Positions 17,190-26,123 of a DNA stretch of 64,000 nt are shown in pieces. The position numbers and the translations under genes were made by a program. The number at the start of each line of letters is the position of its first letter. Position 1 is the first letter of the stretch. The stretch is from Shewanella psychrophila (GTDB lineage Bacteria > Pseudomonadota > Gammaproteobacteria > Enterobacterales > Shewanellaceae): positions 124,001 to 188,000 of the forward strand of contig NZ_CP014782.1 of assembly GCF_002005305.1 (NCBI RefSeq). Direction: 5' to 3'. A model generated the notes under the pieces. That model saw nothing but the letters and a program-made list of their open reading frames with translations, did not search any database and had not been told where the DNA came from.

Positions 17190-17276
17190 AAAAAAATAGC
17201 CGACGGAATAACCATCGGCCCAATTAGCTCTTTTGGGGAGAAGCTAAATTCAACAAGACTCAAGCGTCATTAAGAT
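17190..17276 (-). ncRNA. Possible small RNA between engB and Spot 42
   Basis: The minus strand ends in a terminator: arms GCCGATGG / CCGTCGGC with a TTATT loop, then TATTTTTTT. One position pairs as G·U on the minus strand but is a C-A mismatch on the plus strand, so the hairpin favours minus transcription. Upstream, a possible -10 TATGCT with a weak -35 TTTAAA 17 bases away would start RNA near 17276. The body holds another stem, GTCATT / AATGAC. It could instead be a second terminator for read-through from Spot 42. No family recognised. Confidence 0.4.
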
Positions 17277-17358
17277 AGACTCAATGACTCTTAATAACGA
17301 CAGCATAGCGCGAATCTAATCGGATTTAAAGTAAATGCTCTAAAATTTATTTTGGGCG

Positions 17359-17468
17359 AAAAAAAGCCCCAGCAAAATACATTGCTGAGGCGCCATAATT
17401 TGGCTGTCCATTTAAAAAATGAACTAAAAAGGTTTGAAAGATAGAACATCTTAACCTCTGTACCCTAC
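17359..17468 (-). ncRNA. spf: Spot 42 small regulatory RNA
   Basis: The minus strand from 17468 begins GTAGGGTACAGAGGTTAAG and continues GATGTTCTATCTTTC, nearly identical to the conserved 5' half of E. coli Spot 42. It ends with a GCCTCAGCAA / TTGCTGGGGC terminator and seven T, giving about 110 nt (109 in E. coli). A -10 TATTAT (17476-17481) lies seven bases before the start. Its place between engB and polA is the classic one. In Enterobacteria Spot 42 is repressed by CRP-cAMP and, with Hfq, represses secondary carbon-use genes; that control is assumed here, since no full CRP site was seen. Confidence 0.95.
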
Positions 17469-17766
17469 GCAGGGGATAATACCCCATTGGACGTTATTAG
17501 GAAAACAGTTTTTTATAAAAGGCATCAATAATGTGACCTATATCTAACGTTTTCGTAGTGAAAATGTTATTTTATGATCCATAATTATCATTATATTGAT
17601 TGAAATTGAATCGCTTAGGGGGCTGGGCGTGATAATTCATCATATACTGATCTTTTATCAACATTTCGTGTATTTACTTGAGTGAATTTAGTTGGTTTAC
17701 TGTTTTTCAAGGCGGACACTCGTTCTTTTTAGTCATGGGACGATGAAAAGATGAGGAGTAGAAAGT

Positions 17767-17795
17767 AAAAAGCCTTCGATTTATATCAAAGGCTT
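17767..17795 (-). terminator. Rho-independent terminator of polA
   Basis: On the minus strand AAGCCTTTGAT pairs with ATCGAAGGCTT (one G·T position) around a 4-base loop, followed by TTTTTAC. It lies 33 bases beyond the polA stop. Confidence 0.85.
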
Positions 17796-17827
17796 CCTAG
17801 AGAGGGGGTTAATGATGCCAACAAGGA

Positions 17828-20581
17828 CTAATGAGCCTGTTCCCAGTTATCACCTATTCCAGCTTCTGCAAGGAGTTCGACATCCAGGCTGACCGCATCG
17901 GCCATTAGCTGACAAATTTTCTCCTGCATTTCAACCGCCTTATCGCTGTCGACTTCGAACACGAGTTCATCGTGCACTTGCATGATCATGTCGATCTCAC
18001 CTTGAGTCTCGGTAGCAATCCAATGGGCTATGTTGATCATGGCCTTCTTGATGATATCGGCGGCAGTGCCTTGCATAGGCGCATTAATCGCTGCTCGCTC
18101 AGCTGCCTGGCGTCTCATGGCATTCCTATCTTTAATCGCTGGTAGATATAGCCTGCGACCATAGAGCGTCGAGACGTAACCAAGATCTGCCGCTTCTGCG
18201 CGAGTCTCTTCCATATACTTGAGCACACCCGGGTAACGTTTAAAGTAAGTGTCGATATACTTTTGAGCCTCAGGGCGAGGAATATCTAATTGCTTAGCGA
18301 GGCCAAATGCTGACATGCCATAAATGAGTCCGAAGTTTACCGCTTTGGCGCGACGGCGTTGTTCCGTAGTGACTTCATCGAAGTCCACATCGAATACTTC
18401 GGCTGCGGTTGCCCTGTGAATATCTTTACCGGCGGCGAAAGCTGTGAGTAATCCCTTATCTTGAGACAAGTGAGCCATGATGCGCAATTCGATTTGTGAG
18501 TAATCTGCTGCGAGTACCTTCTTGCCTTCACGTGCGATGAATGCGTGACGGATTCTGCGACCCTCTTCCGTACGAATTGGGATGTTTTGCAGGTTAGGCT
18601 CGCTGGAAGAGAGACGCCCAGTAGCCGCATTGGCCTGATGATAACTCGTGTGCACTCGGCCACTCTGAGCATTGACCATGAGGGGTAACTTGTCAGTGTA
18701 GGTGCTCTTTAGCTTAGCTAAGCTTCTGTGTTGGAGTATGATCTTGGGTAGCGGATAATCTAAGGCTAATTCGACTAATACTTCTTCGGCAGTGGAGGGG
18801 GCACCTTTAGGTGTCTTCTTAATAATGGGATAGCCCAATTTCTCGAAAAATAGTGCTTGAAGCTGCTTAGGTGAACTTAAATTGAATTTCTCATCGGCGA
18901 TTTCGAAAGCTTGTTGCTCTAACTCATCTATGCTTCTGGCGAGCTCTTCACTCTGTTGCCCTAGCATCATGCTATCTATTAAAACGCCTCTGCGCTCAAT
19001 ATCTGACAGTATTTGAATGAGTGGCAGCTCAATATCGGTAAATACCGAAGCCAGTTCCGGCTCTTTCTCTAATCTTGGCCATAAATGATGATGCAATCTG
19101 AGGGTAATATCGGCGTCTTCGGCTGCGTAAGGAGCCGCGGTTTCTAGGTCGATTTGATTGAAGGTCAGCTGTTTGACACCTTTGCCTGCAACCTCTTCGA
19201 AGCTGATATTTTTGTGACCTAGGTATTTAAGTGCCAGATCATCCATGTTGTGCTTAGATGCGACTGAATTGAAGACATAGGACTCGAGCATAGTATCGAA
19301 GGCTATGCCTTGCAGCTTAATGCCCACATTGGCAAAAATACTGATGTCGTATTTAAGATTTTGTCCTACTTTTTTTAGCTCGGGATTTTCCAGTAGAGGC
19401 TTGAGTTTTGCTAAGGCTTCAGCTTGATCCAGTTGTTCTGGTGCATCTAAATAGTCGTGGGCTAATGGAAGATAGGCTGCCTTGCCCGCTTCTATTGCGA
19501 AGGAGATACCGACTAATTTGGCTTCCATATAGTTGAGACTGGTGGTCTCAGTGTCTATGGCGATGAGCTCTGCATTGGCGAGTTTATCTATCCAAAGATC
19601 CAATTCTTCATGGGTATATATAGTGGTGTATTCGGTTTTTATATCTTGCTTAGAAGTTTCTTCATCGGCTGTATCTTCACCTTTACTCGAGCCAGATTTA
19701 TTATCGAGTACTTCGGCCAACCAACGTTTAAATTCCATTTCACCGAAACATTTTATCATTTCATCTCGGTCTGCCGGCTTGATATTGAGCTCTTGCCAGT
19801 CTTGTTCGAGTTCGACATCTAACTTAATCGTTGCCAGCTCATAGGATAACTTGAGTATATCGCCGTGCTCGGCAAGCTTAGCCGGCATGGTCTTAGCGCC
19901 TCTGAAGCCTAGTTCAGGCATCTTTTCCGGAGCGGCTAGGATCTTATCTATGCCGCCAGCACCGGTTAGCATGGCTACGGCTGTTTTCTCGCCTACACCA
20001 GGAAGCCCGGGAATATTATCGGCCTTGTCACCCTGTAGGGCTAATAAGTCGATAATGAGCTCGGGTCCGACACCAAATTTTTCGGTGACTTCCTCCGGTC
20101 CCATGATGGTATTGGTCATTGTGTTGATCAGCGTGACATTCTCATCGACGAGCTGGGCCATATCTTTATCGCCAGTACTGATAAGTACGGCTCTGCCCTC
20201 TTTACTCGCTTGGGTTGAGATTGTGCCGATAACATCGTCCGCCTCGACTCCGGAAATACATACCAGAGGCAATCCCATAGCACGTATTATTCTATGGAGA
20301 GGTTCTATCTGAGTGCGAAGATCATCTGGCATAGGCGGCCTCTGGGCCTTGTAATCTTCGTACATGTCGTTACGGAAGGTTTTACCTTTCGCATCGAAAA
20401 CTACCGCCATTTGAGTCGGTTCATACTGGTTGAGCAGGCTGCGTAACATGTTAATTACGCCATAAACAGCGCCGGTGGCTTCACCCTTAGAATTGGTAAG
20501 ATGTGGTGGTGCATAATAGGCACGATAAAGATAGGAGGAGCCATCTACTAGAACTAACGGATTTTCGGCAATTTTAGGCAT
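17828..20581 (-). CDS. polA: DNA polymerase I
   Basis: A 917-aa protein with all three domains. Residues 1 to about 290 form the 5' nuclease (LVDGSSYLYRAYYA, EADDVIGTIS, ISTGDKDMAQLV). About 325-510 is the 3'-5' exonuclease, with the DxE motif intact (IAIDTETTSLN), so proofreading is expected. The polymerase domain follows with motif A LAADYSQIELRIMAH, motif B RRRAKAVNFGLIYGMSAFGL and motif C MQVHDELVFEV. It works in Okazaki-fragment maturation and repair. No strong ribosome site precedes the ATG; the leader consists of three 12-base tandem repeats instead. Confidence 0.97.
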   Translation of the reverse strand: MPKIAENPLVLVDGSSYLYRAYYAPPHLTNSKGEATGAVYGVINMLRSLLNQYEPTQMAVVFDAKGKTFRNDMYEDYKAQRPPMPDDLRTQIEPLHRIIRAMGLPLVCISGVEADDVIGTISTQASKEGRAVLISTGDKDMAQLVDENVTLINTMTNTIMGPEEVTEKFGVGPELIIDLLALQGDKADNIPGLPGVGEKTAVAMLTGAGGIDKILAAPEKMPELGFRGAKTMPAKLAEHGDILKLSYELATIKLDVELEQDWQELNIKPADRDEMIKCFGEMEFKRWLAEVLDNKSGSSKGEDTADEETSKQDIKTEYTTIYTHEELDLWIDKLANAELIAIDTETTSLNYMEAKLVGISFAIEAGKAAYLPLAHDYLDAPEQLDQAEALAKLKPLLENPELKKVGQNLKYDISIFANVGIKLQGIAFDTMLESYVFNSVASKHNMDDLALKYLGHKNISFEEVAGKGVKQLTFNQIDLETAAPYAAEDADITLRLHHHLWPRLEKEPELASVFTDIELPLIQILSDIERRGVLIDSMMLGQQSEELARSIDELEQQAFEIADEKFNLSSPKQLQALFFEKLGYPIIKKTPKGAPSTAEEVLVELALDYPLPKIILQHRSLAKLKSTYTDKLPLMVNAQSGRVHTSYHQANAATGRLSSSEPNLQNIPIRTEEGRRIRHAFIAREGKKVLAADYSQIELRIMAHLSQDKGLLTAFAAGKDIHRATAAEVFDVDFDEVTTEQRRRAKAVNFGLIYGMSAFGLAKQLDIPRPEAQKYIDTYFKRYPGVLKYMEETRAEAADLGYVSTLYGRRLYLPAIKDRNAMRRQAAERAAINAPMQGTAADIIKKAMINIAHWIATETQGEIDMIMQVHDELVFEVDSDKAVEMQEKICQLMADAVSLDVELLAEAGIGDNWEQAH

Positions 20582-20582
20582 A

Positions 20583-20618
20583 ATTTAGGTTTCGATTTAG
20601 GTTTCGATTTAGGTTTCG
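20583..20618. repeat. Three perfect 12-bp tandem repeats directly upstream of the polA start
   Basis: ATTTAGGTTTCG is repeated exactly three times end to end. On the polA sense strand this reads CGAAACCTAAAT three times, ending just before the ATG, in the place where the ribosome site should be. Copy number could vary by slippage and alter translation; this is inference. Confidence 0.9.
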
Positions 20619-20714
20619 AGAGCTGTGAATGGCTCTGATTTTGAGTGCATTTTTGATATTGACGCTAGCATGCCACAGAAGGGGAATTTCAGCCACGGCA
20701 AATAACACACGACC

Positions 20715-20723
20715 TGTGGATAA
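20715..20723 (-). promoter_or_regulatory. Consensus DnaA box upstream of polA
   Basis: TGTGGATAA, the complement of the strict consensus TTATCCACA. It is a single box about 135 bases upstream of polA; no cluster, so not an origin. It could be a DnaA-titrating or transcriptional site. Confidence 0.5.
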
Positions 20724-21017
20724 GTCTGTGAGTTAAACTTTTAATCTGTTGAGGAACTTGCTAATACGGTAAAAACGATAGGGTTGTAACCTGTTGATTT
20801 TAAGGTGAAACCAAAAAAAGTGTGAACTAGACATTAGTTTCTTGAAAATCATCCTAATTTGTGGACTTAATTATTTCTCTGTCTTTCGAGACTCAACTCT
20901 TGGCTAAATATTCAGCGCTTGGTAAAGTCGATGCACTAACTTAGCACGAAAAATAATCGGATCAAGGGCTTTGTTGTATTCCTGTTAAAATAAAAAGATA
21001 TATGGAGATTAGTTTTA

Positions 21018-21671
21018 ATGAAAAAAATAGCAGTCTTATTGAGTGGCTCCGGTGTATTCGATGGTAGTGAGATACATGAATCTGTTTTAACTATGTTAGC
21101 GCTTTCAAAGCTGGGCGTGGAGTACCAGTGTTTTGCGCCTAATATTTTACAGATGCATGTGGTTAATCATCTAACTGGTGAGGTGGAAACTAACCAGAGT
21201 AGAAATGTTTTAGTGGAATCTGCTCGTATCGCCAGAGGCGAAATAAAGGCGACCGAAGAGCTTGAACTTAGTGAGTTTGATGCCTTGATCATACCAGGAG
21301 GCTTTGGGGCCGCAAAAAATTTATGCAACTTTGCTACTAATGGTAGTGATTGCGTTATTGCCCCGGAAGTCACAAATTTTATTAATCAATTTGCCGATAG
21401 TAAGCAGCCGGTTGGTTTTATCTGTATCGCACCGGTAATGATACCCCTCTTATACGGCGAGGGCGCCATAGGCACTATAGGCAATGACAGCGAGACTGCC
21501 CAAGCCTTTAACTTGATGGGAGGCGTGCATCAGGAAGCTGTAGTTCAGGATATAATAGTCGATGAGGTCAATAAGGTGGTGAGTACTCCAGCTTATATGC
21601 TGGCGGGTAATATCGTCGAAGCGAGTATTGGTATCGAGAAGCTAGTGAAGAAAGTGATAGAGATGGTATAA
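21018..21671 (+). CDS. elbB: ElbB, DJ-1/PfpI-like glyoxalase
   Basis: A 217-aa protein of the class I glutamine-amidotransferase-like superfamily. The start KKIAVLLSGSGVFDGSEIHE is typical of ElbB; DALIIPGGFGAAKNL and the nucleophile-elbow region GFICIAPVMIPLLYG are in place. ElbB was named for enhancing lycopene synthesis in E. coli and shows weak glyoxalase activity in vitro. It is monocistronic and convergent with glpG. Confidence 0.92.
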   Translation: MKKIAVLLSGSGVFDGSEIHESVLTMLALSKLGVEYQCFAPNILQMHVVNHLTGEVETNQSRNVLVESARIARGEIKATEELELSEFDALIIPGGFGAAKNLCNFATNGSDCVIAPEVTNFINQFADSKQPVGFICIAPVMIPLLYGEGAIGTIGNDSETAQAFNLMGGVHQEAVVQDIIVDEVNKVVSTPAYMLAGNIVEASIGIEKLVKKVIEMV

Positions 21672-21677
21672 GGCTCT

Positions 21678-21705
21678 AGATCCTAGGGACTAGAACCTAG
21701 GATCT
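21678..21705. terminator. 10-bp perfect inverted repeat between convergent elbB and glpG
   Basis: AGATCCTAGG (21678-21687) pairs with CCTAGGATCT (21696-21705), loop of eight. It starts 6 bases after the elbB stop and ends 1 base before the glpG stop. No T-run, so termination would be weak or Rho-assisted; it may be one of the CTAGG-rich palindromic repeats often seen between genes. Confidence 0.6.
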
Positions 21706-21706
21706 G

Positions 21707-22546
21707 CTAACTGTTTATTCTTTTACTATCAATCCAGCCTTGCCCCAGTCCGACGAGTAAGCCGCCGACATGTGCACCATTGGCGATTGAGAGACCGAAC
21801 ATATCGGTAAATCCAAACACTAACCAGATAAGCAGGAAGCCCATGTAGGCCGGGGGCAAGCCGATACCTAATTCCGGGCGTCTAGTGCCCATGATCCAGG
21901 TGTAACCGACAACGGCGTAAACTACACCGGATAAACCCCCGAAGTTTGGCCCACCGACGAAGTACTGGATGATATTAGGCAAGGTTCCCGCAACTATGAG
22001 TAGAGTGAGTAGCGGAGTCAGGCCTAATTTATTCTCTATTTTTCCTCCCAGAGACCACCACCAGAGCAAGTTAAAAATAATATGCAAGGCGGAGAAGTGC
22101 AGTAGACTTGGGGTAAATACTCGCCAAAACTCACTCAGGCTAGATCCGGGAACGGCATTAAAAAATGACAGGTATTGGTATATCGGCTCGGCAAAGCCCA
22201 GGTTAAACCCTGCAAACACTAAGATGCAGATGAAAATGATGCCCAAGGTTAATGGGCCTGCACCAGTAATAAATTGTGTGACCAGTTGCAGAGAGGGGGA
22301 ACCGTAGTCTAGTTTCAGCTTGCTATCACCATTATCCCAAGAAGCCTGCAAATATTTAGGATCGTGAGGGTTGTGGATAAATCGTTCAAATTCTTGTCTG
22401 GCACGAATACTGTGGTGGTCGTTGAGCACACAAACACTGACGCCCTGTTCAGTAGGCAAGATCTTACACTCAATCTTCTCGCCTTTAAGGTAATCGATCA
22501 GCGCTTGAGCCGCTCGCTCATTGGGGAGCCTACCTATTTCTACCAT
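21707..22546 (-). CDS. glpG: Rhomboid intramembrane serine protease GlpG
   Basis: A 279-aa protein. The N-terminal cytoplasmic domain (about 1-75) precedes six membrane spans. The catalytic serine is in GGLSGVVYAVVGY and the catalytic histidine in NGAHVGGLLVG; the oxyanion-side HxxxN motif is present (LHIIFNLLWWW). GlpG cleaves membrane proteins within the bilayer. It follows glpE by 18 bases, as in Enterobacteria, but no glpD or glpR is adjacent. Confidence 0.95.
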   Translation of the reverse strand: MVEIGRLPNERAAQALIDYLKGEKIECKILPTEQGVSVCVLNDHHSIRARQEFERFIHNPHDPKYLQASWDNGDSKLKLDYGSPSLQLVTQFITGAGPLTLGIIFICILVFAGFNLGFAEPIYQYLSFFNAVPGSSLSEFWRVFTPSLLHFSALHIIFNLLWWWSLGGKIENKLGLTPLLTLLIVAGTLPNIIQYFVGGPNFGGLSGVVYAVVGYTWIMGTRRPELGIGLPPAYMGFLLIWLVFGFTDMFGLSIANGAHVGGLLVGLGQGWIDSKRINS

Positions 22547-22564
22547 AGCGTATCCTTTATTGGT

Positions 22565-22873
22565 TTATGCGTGAGCTTCGTGCCAAGCTTGATAGCCGCC
22601 ATCTAGACTATAAACATCATCGAACCCTTGCTCGCCTAAGTATTGAGCCGCCCCTTGGCTGCTGATTCCATGATAACAGACAACAATAAGAGGTTGATCC
22701 ATATCTGCTTCTGCTACAAAACTAGCGAGGTTTTCGTTATTGAGATTGACTGAGCCTTCTACATGACCCGATGCAAAGCTGGCTGCATCGCGAATATCTA
22801 CGATCTGAATATCTGCATTACTCTCAGAGAGCTGAATCAATTGATTGACGCTAAAATGTTGGAAGTTAGACAT
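22565..22873 (-). CDS. glpE: Thiosulfate sulfurtransferase GlpE (single-domain rhodanese)
   Basis: A 102-aa rhodanese domain. The active-site loop reads VVCYHGISSQGA with the catalytic Cys near residue 65; IVDIRDAASFASGHVEGSVN is the family N-terminal motif. It transfers sulfur from thiosulfate to cyanide or thioredoxin-like acceptors. First gene of a glpE-glpG pair. Confidence 0.92.
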   Translation of the reverse strand: MSNFQHFSVNQLIQLSESNADIQIVDIRDAASFASGHVEGSVNLNNENLASFVAEADMDQPLIVVCYHGISSQGAAQYLGEQGFDDVYSLDGGYQAWHEAHA

Positions 22874-22916
22874 AGAACCTTACAGCAAAAAATGAGGATA
22901 TAGATTAATTGTGCGA

Positions 22917-22944
22917 TAAGGGGCCGCAATAGTACAGCCCCTTA
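22917..22944 (-). terminator. Hairpin downstream of tdh
   Basis: TAAGGGGC (22917-22924) pairs perfectly with GCCCCTTA (22937-22944), loop of twelve, between tdh and glpE. It probably ends the kbl-tdh transcript, although the T-run is poor. Confidence 0.6.
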
Positions 22945-22960
22945 GCACTATGACAAGAAG

Positions 22961-23986
22961 TTAATCCCAGCTGAGGATAACTTTACCTGATTGGCCCGAA
23001 CGCATGGCGTCGAAGCCTTGCTGAAAGTCATCGACTTTGTAGTGATGGGTAATGATAGGTGAGATATCCAGACCCGATTGGATCAGGCTCGCCATCTTGT
23101 ACCAGGTTTCGAACATTTCACGACCGTAGATGCCTTTGATGATCAATCCCTTGAAGATAATCTTGCTCCAATCGATGGCCATGTCATCGCCTGGAATACC
23201 TAGCATGGCGACTTTTCCGCCATGATTCATGGTATCTAGCATAGAGTGGAATGCACTCGGTACACCAGACATCTCCAGTCCGACATCGAAGCCTTCTGTC
23301 ATACCAAGTTCAGCCATGACATCTTCCAGCTTCTCTTTAGCTACATTGACCGTACGAGTCGCGCCCATCTTCATTGCTAGCTCGAGTCTGTATTCGTTTA
23401 CGTCGGTGATCACCACATGGCGAGCACCAACATGACGACATACTGCGGCGGCCATAATACCTATAGGACCCGCTCCGGTGATCAATACATCTTCACCGAC
23501 TAAGTCGAAAGAGAGTGCGGTATGGACGGCATTGCCGAAAGGATCGAAGATAGAAGCAAGATCGTCTGAGATATCATCGGGGATTTTAAACGCGTTAAAT
23601 GCTGGTATAACTAGATATTCTGCGAAAGCACCATCACGATGAACACCGACACCTGAAGTGTTACGGCATAGGTGAGTTCGACCCGCACGGCAGTTACGAC
23701 AGTGGCCACAGGTGATGTGTCCTTCACCTGAGACGCGATCGCCAATGGTAAAACCACGGACTTCCTGGCCTATTTCGACTATTTCGCCCACATACTCATG
23801 TCCAACAATCATAGGTACCGGAATGGTATTTTGCGACCAGGTATCCCAGTTGTAGATATGTACGTCGGTACCGCAGATGGCTGTCTTGCGGATCTTGATC
23901 AATAGATCGTTATGCCCCAGCTTTGGTTTAGGTGCATCGACCATCCAGATGCCTTGCTCAGGCTTTAACTTGCTTAATGCTTTCAT
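22961..23986 (-). CDS. tdh: L-threonine 3-dehydrogenase
   Basis: A 341-aa zinc alcohol-dehydrogenase family enzyme. Catalytic zinc ligands lie in KTAICGTDVHIYNW and VGHEYVGEIVEIG; the structural zinc cluster is CGHCRNCRAGRTHLC; the NAD fold is VLITGAGPIGIMAA. It oxidises threonine to 2-amino-3-ketobutyrate, which Kbl splits to glycine and acetyl-CoA. Its start is immediately after the kbl stop, so the two are one operon. Confidence 0.97.
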   Translation of the reverse strand: MKALSKLKPEQGIWMVDAPKPKLGHNDLLIKIRKTAICGTDVHIYNWDTWSQNTIPVPMIVGHEYVGEIVEIGQEVRGFTIGDRVSGEGHITCGHCRNCRAGRTHLCRNTSGVGVHRDGAFAEYLVIPAFNAFKIPDDISDDLASIFDPFGNAVHTALSFDLVGEDVLITGAGPIGIMAAAVCRHVGARHVVITDVNEYRLELAMKMGATRTVNVAKEKLEDVMAELGMTEGFDVGLEMSGVPSAFHSMLDTMNHGGKVAMLGIPGDDMAIDWSKIIFKGLIIKGIYGREMFETWYKMASLIQSGLDISPIITHHYKVDDFQQGFDAMRSGQSGKVILSWD

Positions 23987-25180
23987 TTAAATAATACCCA
24001 TCTCTTTAGCGATGCGAGTAAATGACTCGATAGCCTTATCTAATTGCTCTTTAGTATGAGCTGCAGACATTTGAGTGCGGATACGTGCCTGTCCCTTAGG
24101 AACTACAGGGAAAGAAAATCCAACCACATAGATGTTCTCTTCGAGTAGACGATTAGCGAAGTCACCAGCCAGTTTAGCATCACCAATCATTACTGGAATG
24201 ATTGCGTGATCGGCGCCGCCTAAGTTAAAGCCGGCTTCAGTCATTTTTTCTCGGAAATAACGGCTATTTTCCCAAACTGCTTCACGCAGTGCCTGACCTG
24301 ATTTTAGCATCTCGAGCACATGGATAGAGGCGGTGACAATAGAAGGAGCTAAAGAGTTAGAGAATAGGTATGGGCGTGAACGCTGGCGTAACCAGTCTAC
24401 GACCTCTTTCTTCGCCGCAGTGAATCCACCTGACGCACCACCGAGTGCCTTACCTAAGGTGCCCGTGATAATGTCTACGCGGCCCATTACTTCACAGTAT
24501 TCGTGAGTTCCTCGGCCATTTTGACCGATAAAGCCGACGGCGTGGGAGTCGTCGACCATGACTAGTGCGCCATATTGATCGGCAAGGTCACATACACCTT
24601 TAAGGTTGGCGATAACGCCATCCATAGAGAACACACCATCTGTGGCGATCAATATGTTACGTGCACCTGCTTCTTTAGCTGCCTTAAGCTGCTCTTCGAG
24701 GGCTGCCATGTCGTTGTTGGCGTAACGGAAACGTTTCGCTTTACAAAGACGCACACCGTCGATAATCGATGCGTGGTTCAGGGCGTCAGAGATGATGGCA
24801 TCTTCCGCACTAAGCAAGGTCTCAAATAGACCTGCGTTGGCATCGAAACAAGATGAATAAAGAATGGTGTCTTCCATGCCCAAAAATTCGCTGAGGCTAG
24901 CCTCAAGTTTCTTGTGTATGTCTTGGGTGCCACAGATAAATCTGACCGAAGCCATACCGAAACCATGATCGTTTAAACCGCCTTGCGCAGCCTTGATCAG
25001 TTCAGGGTGATTTGCTAAACCAAGGTAGTTATTTGCACAGAAGTTCATTACTTCTGCATCATTAACCCGGATTTCGGTCTGCTGAGGAGAGACTATTATG
25101 CGCTCGCTCTTATATAAGCCTTCGGCTTTCACTTCAGCAAGTTGTTGATTGATCTGGTCGTAGAATGAGGTCGTTGCCAC
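23987..25180 (-). CDS. kbl: 2-amino-3-ketobutyrate CoA ligase
   Basis: A 397-aa PLP enzyme of the alpha-oxoamine synthase family. The PLP lysine is in ITGTLGKALGGASGG; other motifs are NFCANNYLGLANHPEL and VMVDDSHAVGFIGQNGRGTH. It cleaves 2-amino-3-ketobutyrate with CoA. First gene of kbl-tdh; the GGAG-type site precedes the ATG. Confidence 0.97.
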   Translation of the reverse strand: MATTSFYDQINQQLAEVKAEGLYKSERIIVSPQQTEIRVNDAEVMNFCANNYLGLANHPELIKAAQGGLNDHGFGMASVRFICGTQDIHKKLEASLSEFLGMEDTILYSSCFDANAGLFETLLSAEDAIISDALNHASIIDGVRLCKAKRFRYANNDMAALEEQLKAAKEAGARNILIATDGVFSMDGVIANLKGVCDLADQYGALVMVDDSHAVGFIGQNGRGTHEYCEVMGRVDIITGTLGKALGGASGGFTAAKKEVVDWLRQRSRPYLFSNSLAPSIVTASIHVLEMLKSGQALREAVWENSRYFREKMTEAGFNLGGADHAIIPVMIGDAKLAGDFANRLLEENIYVVGFSFPVVPKGQARIRTQMSAAHTKEQLDKAIESFTRIAKEMGII

Positions 25181-25438
25181 CTGAATTCTCCTTAATTAGC
25201 ATTATTTTGAGTATTGGAGTGGCGGCATTTTAACCTTAAAGCTGCTCGCCCTACAGCCTTTTTTTTACCCGTGATAGCAAGATGAATTAGTTTAGGGCTA
25301 GTGATGTTTTCACATCAACAAAACTAATCCGTAACAAATGAAGGGAGTCTGGCTGTTATATCTATTTAAGCTGTGATTGTAGAAGGGATTGAAAAGCTAA
25401 GATGGCGTTATTGTGATTAACATTTTGGAGAGAAATAG

Positions 25439-25457
25439 CGCCGACAATGAGTCGGCG
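25439..25457 (-). terminator. CGCCGAC/GTCGGCG hairpin downstream of the TetR gene
   Basis: A 7-bp perfect stem with a 5-base loop, 10 bases after the TetR-family stop. There is only a short T-rich stretch, so this is a probable but weak terminator. Confidence 0.6.
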
Positions 25458-25466
25458 ATATGCGTT

Positions 25467-26123
25467 TTAGGCTAGTTCTTCGACTGGAGATTGGGCTAAT
25501 TCTTGGTAATGCTGCTCGAGTCTGACAAATGTTGAGCGTGAATTTGGTGTCGAATAGGCCTTAGATAACATCAATATTCTCAGCAGTCCTTCGTAGAGTG
25601 AAGATTTAGTGATTTTTATATCTGGAGAATGGGTCTGTTTGTAACTGATCCAGAAACAGACGATCATTCTGATGGTTTCAGCCAGAGGAGGGATCTCATC
25701 TTGCTCGATAGCTATTACACCATCTTGCTCGAGTTTACTCAGGACATGGCTGCTGCGAGCGAGTACTTGTTGCTGAACCTGCAAGTATTGCCTTTTTAGT
25801 TCATCATCACGGCTCAATATATCTGTGAGGTTGGCATACATGAACCTAAATTCCCACATGGCATAGAAGATGGCATCGAAGTAGCCTATCAAGAGATCGA
25901 TATTGACGGGTTCGCCTTCATAAGGTTGAAAGCTAGTCTCAAGGTGACTTTCGTAAAGGGAGAAGATAGAGCGAATAATGTCCTCTTTATTACGGAAGTG
26001 GTAATAGAGGTTGCCTGGGCTTATGCCTAGGTGGGCGGCGATATGATTGGTGGTGATAGTCCTTTCACCATGCTCGTTAAACAGCTCCAGGCTGGCATGT
26101 ATAATTTTATCGCGGGTTTTCAT
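25467..26123 (-). CDS. TetR family transcriptional regulator
   Basis: A 218-aa protein. The helix-turn-helix is at about 24-48 (ERTITTNHIAAHLGISPGNL, then YYHFRNKEDII), the standard TetR N-terminus. The C-terminal ligand domain is unusual only in being uncharacterised; it contains YAMWEFRFMYANLTDILSRD, reminiscent of a family conserved in Shewanella and Vibrio next to waaA. Target genes are unknown; the divergent waaA promoter lies within 332 bases. Confidence 0.88.
   Translation of the reverse strand: MKTRDKIIHASLELFNEHGERTITTNHIAAHLGISPGNLYYHFRNKEDIIRSIFSLYESHLETSFQPYEGEPVNIDLLIGYFDAIFYAMWEFRFMYANLTDILSRDDELKRQYLQVQQQVLARSSHVLSKLEQDGVIAIEQDEIPPLAETIRMIVCFWISYKQTHSPDIKITKSSLYEGLLRILMLSKAYSTPNSRSTFVRLEQHYQELAQSPVEELA

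Larger units (their letters stand above)
20582..21017. other. Divergent intergenic region between polA and elbB
   Basis: 436 bases without a gene. It holds the 12-bp tandem repeats in the polA leader, one consensus DnaA box and the elbB promoter and ribosome site (GGAG near 21003). Nothing else is recognised. Confidence 0.6.

Noticed and set aside
17532..17549. CRP site upstream of Spot 42
   Set aside because: TGTGA is present but the second half reads TCTAA, which does not meet TGTGA-N6-TCACA.
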